This document shows positions 63,449 to 64,000 of a stretch of DNA of 64,000 nucleotides, one piece after another. This DNA is from RSA11 sp965652565. Its GTDB lineage: Bacteria > Actinomycetota > Thermoleophilia > Solirubrobacterales > 70-9. Under the pieces are notes generated by a model. That model was not told where the DNA came from. It was given only the letters and a program-made list of their open reading frames with translations, and made no database searches. The stretch spans positions 1 through 64,000 of the forward strand of contig CBFGWL010000002.1 in assembly GCA_965652565.1 (NCBI GenBank). The letters are read 5' to 3'. Positions within the stretch are counted from its first letter, which is position 1. Every line of letters begins with the position of its first letter. The translations under genes were made by a program, and so were the position numbers.

Positions 63449-64000
63449 GTGCCGGCGGTGGACATCGAGGCGATCGAACGGGCGGCGGAGACCGTGGCCG
63501 GCGCCGTGCGTCGCACCCCGGTGCTGGAATCCTCCGGCATCGCGGCGCGCCTGGGCGGCCGGATCGTCCTGAAGGCCGAGTGCCTGCAAGCGACGGGCTC
63601 GTTCAAGGTGCGTGGCGCGTTCGCGGCGCTGGCCGCGCTGGGGCCGGATGAGATCGCGGCGGGAGTCGTCGCGGCGAGCGCGGGCAATCACGCGCAGGGG
63701 GTCGCGGCGGCGGCGCGGAAGGCCGGTGCGCAAGCCGACATCTTCATGCCCGCGGGTGCGCCGCTCGCCAAGATCGAGGCGGTCCAGGAGCTGGGTGCGC
63801 GCGTTGATCTCGTGCCCGGGGGCTTCGCCGAGGCCGAGGACGCGGCGGCCCGGTTCGCGCGCGAGCGCGGGGCCGCGCTCGTCCCGCCGTTCGACCATCC
63901 GGCGGTGATCGCGGGGCAGGGGACCCTGGGCCTGGAGATCGCCGAGCAGGTGCCCGACGCCCGGCTGGCGTTGATCCCGGTCGGCGGTGGCGCGCTCGCC
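63449..64000 (+). CDS. Threonine/serine dehydratase, N-terminal part (runs off the window)
   Basis: 184 codons are visible and the frame is open to the window end. RTPVLESSGIAARLGG, the PLP-lysine loop ATGSFKVRGAF, SAGNHAQGVA and VGGGALA are the fold-type II PLP motifs of threonine ammonia-lyase. It deaminates threonine to 2-oxobutyrate. The regulatory ACT domain, if any, lies beyond the window, so biosynthetic (IlvA) and catabolic forms cannot be separated. The start is GTG 63449. Confidence 0.88.
   Translation, partial: MPAVDIEAIERAAETVAGAVRRTPVLESSGIAARLGGRIVLKAECLQATGSFKVRGAFAALAALGPDEIAAGVVAASAGNHAQGVAAAARKAGAQADIFMPAGAPLAKIEAVQELGARVDLVPGGFAEAEDAAARFARERGAALVPPFDHPAVIAGQGTLGLEIAEQVPDARLALIPVGGGALA

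Overview
This is a high-GC, gene-dense bacterial chromosome segment. GTG and TTG starts are common, stop/start overlaps of 1-8 nt are frequent, and ribosome-binding sites are of the AGGAGG type. The gene content is actinobacterial: a fused PafB-PafC activator, long-form RmlA, a mycobacterial-type Lhr helicase, an Nei2-like glycosylase, a 7Fe ferredoxin, a DUF2342 'F420-associated' metalloprotease, a PAC2 protein, and groES under a CIRCE element. Together with many secreted beta-helix, DUF11 and PKD proteins, this points to the class Thermoleophilia (Solirubrobacterales-like). That placement is inference from gene content; no rRNA or other phylogenetic marker was analysed. I see no prophage, IS element, CRISPR array, rRNA or tRNA.

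Layout. 0-8 kb: OB-HD phosphohydrolase, PafBC DNA-damage regulator, a secreted CBM-like protein, an MBL hydrolase overlapping a membrane-anchored penicillin acylase. 8-12.4 kb: a secreted beta-helix protein divergent from the complete dTDP-rhamnose operon rmlA-rmlD-rmlB-rmlC. 12.5-21.4 kb: a membrane protein coupled to a PrsW-type protease, then Lhr, a helix-hairpin-helix protein and an Nei-family glycosylase whose catalytic proline is replaced by alanine. 21.4-25.2 kb: CRP/FNR regulator, Pcm, ASCH and SRPBCC proteins, ClpP, and an AHSA1-ArsR pair preceded by two matching operator-like dyads. 25.2-30.9 kb: promoter-CIRCE-groES-groEL-terminator, a DUF11 secreted protein, then a 5'-truncated copy and an intact copy of an NAD(P)-binding protein, separated by what looks like a duplicated groEL 3' end and terminator. 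30.9-39 kb: ferredoxin, Mrp, a lipoprotein, a basic coiled-coil gene under a promoter with an SOS-box-like spacer, the metalloprotease/inositol-phosphatase pair, and a 1,057-aa helicase-nuclease with a degenerate motor. 39-47.7 kb: PAC2, a second OB-HD protein, a 60-bp tandem repeat, two half-size TauE/SafE proteins, trehalose-phosphatase, an MFS-MarR operon with paired palindromes, PolX and a DPM-type glycosyltransferase. 47.7-64 kb: thioredoxin, a Vgb-like propeller, a tautomerase, IleRS, a large LuxR-family ATPase regulator, secreted and lipoprotein genes, a PQQ-type sugar dehydrogenase, fumarase, a secreted protein of unknown function, and the start of threonine dehydratase.

Three themes recur. 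DNA-damage functions are numerous (PafBC, Lhr, Nei, the helicase-nuclease, PolX and an SOS-like promoter). Cell-envelope export is heavy, with several secreted proteins ending in Lys/Arg-rich tails. Compact local control circuits are legible: CIRCE, ArsR-type dyads and MarR-type palindromes. No multi-gene defence or biosynthetic system of a wholly new kind stands out. The most unusual items are the SOS-like promoter, the groEL-end duplication, the Pro-to-Ala Nei, the degenerate helicase-nuclease, the 60-bp structured repeat and the split TauE pair.
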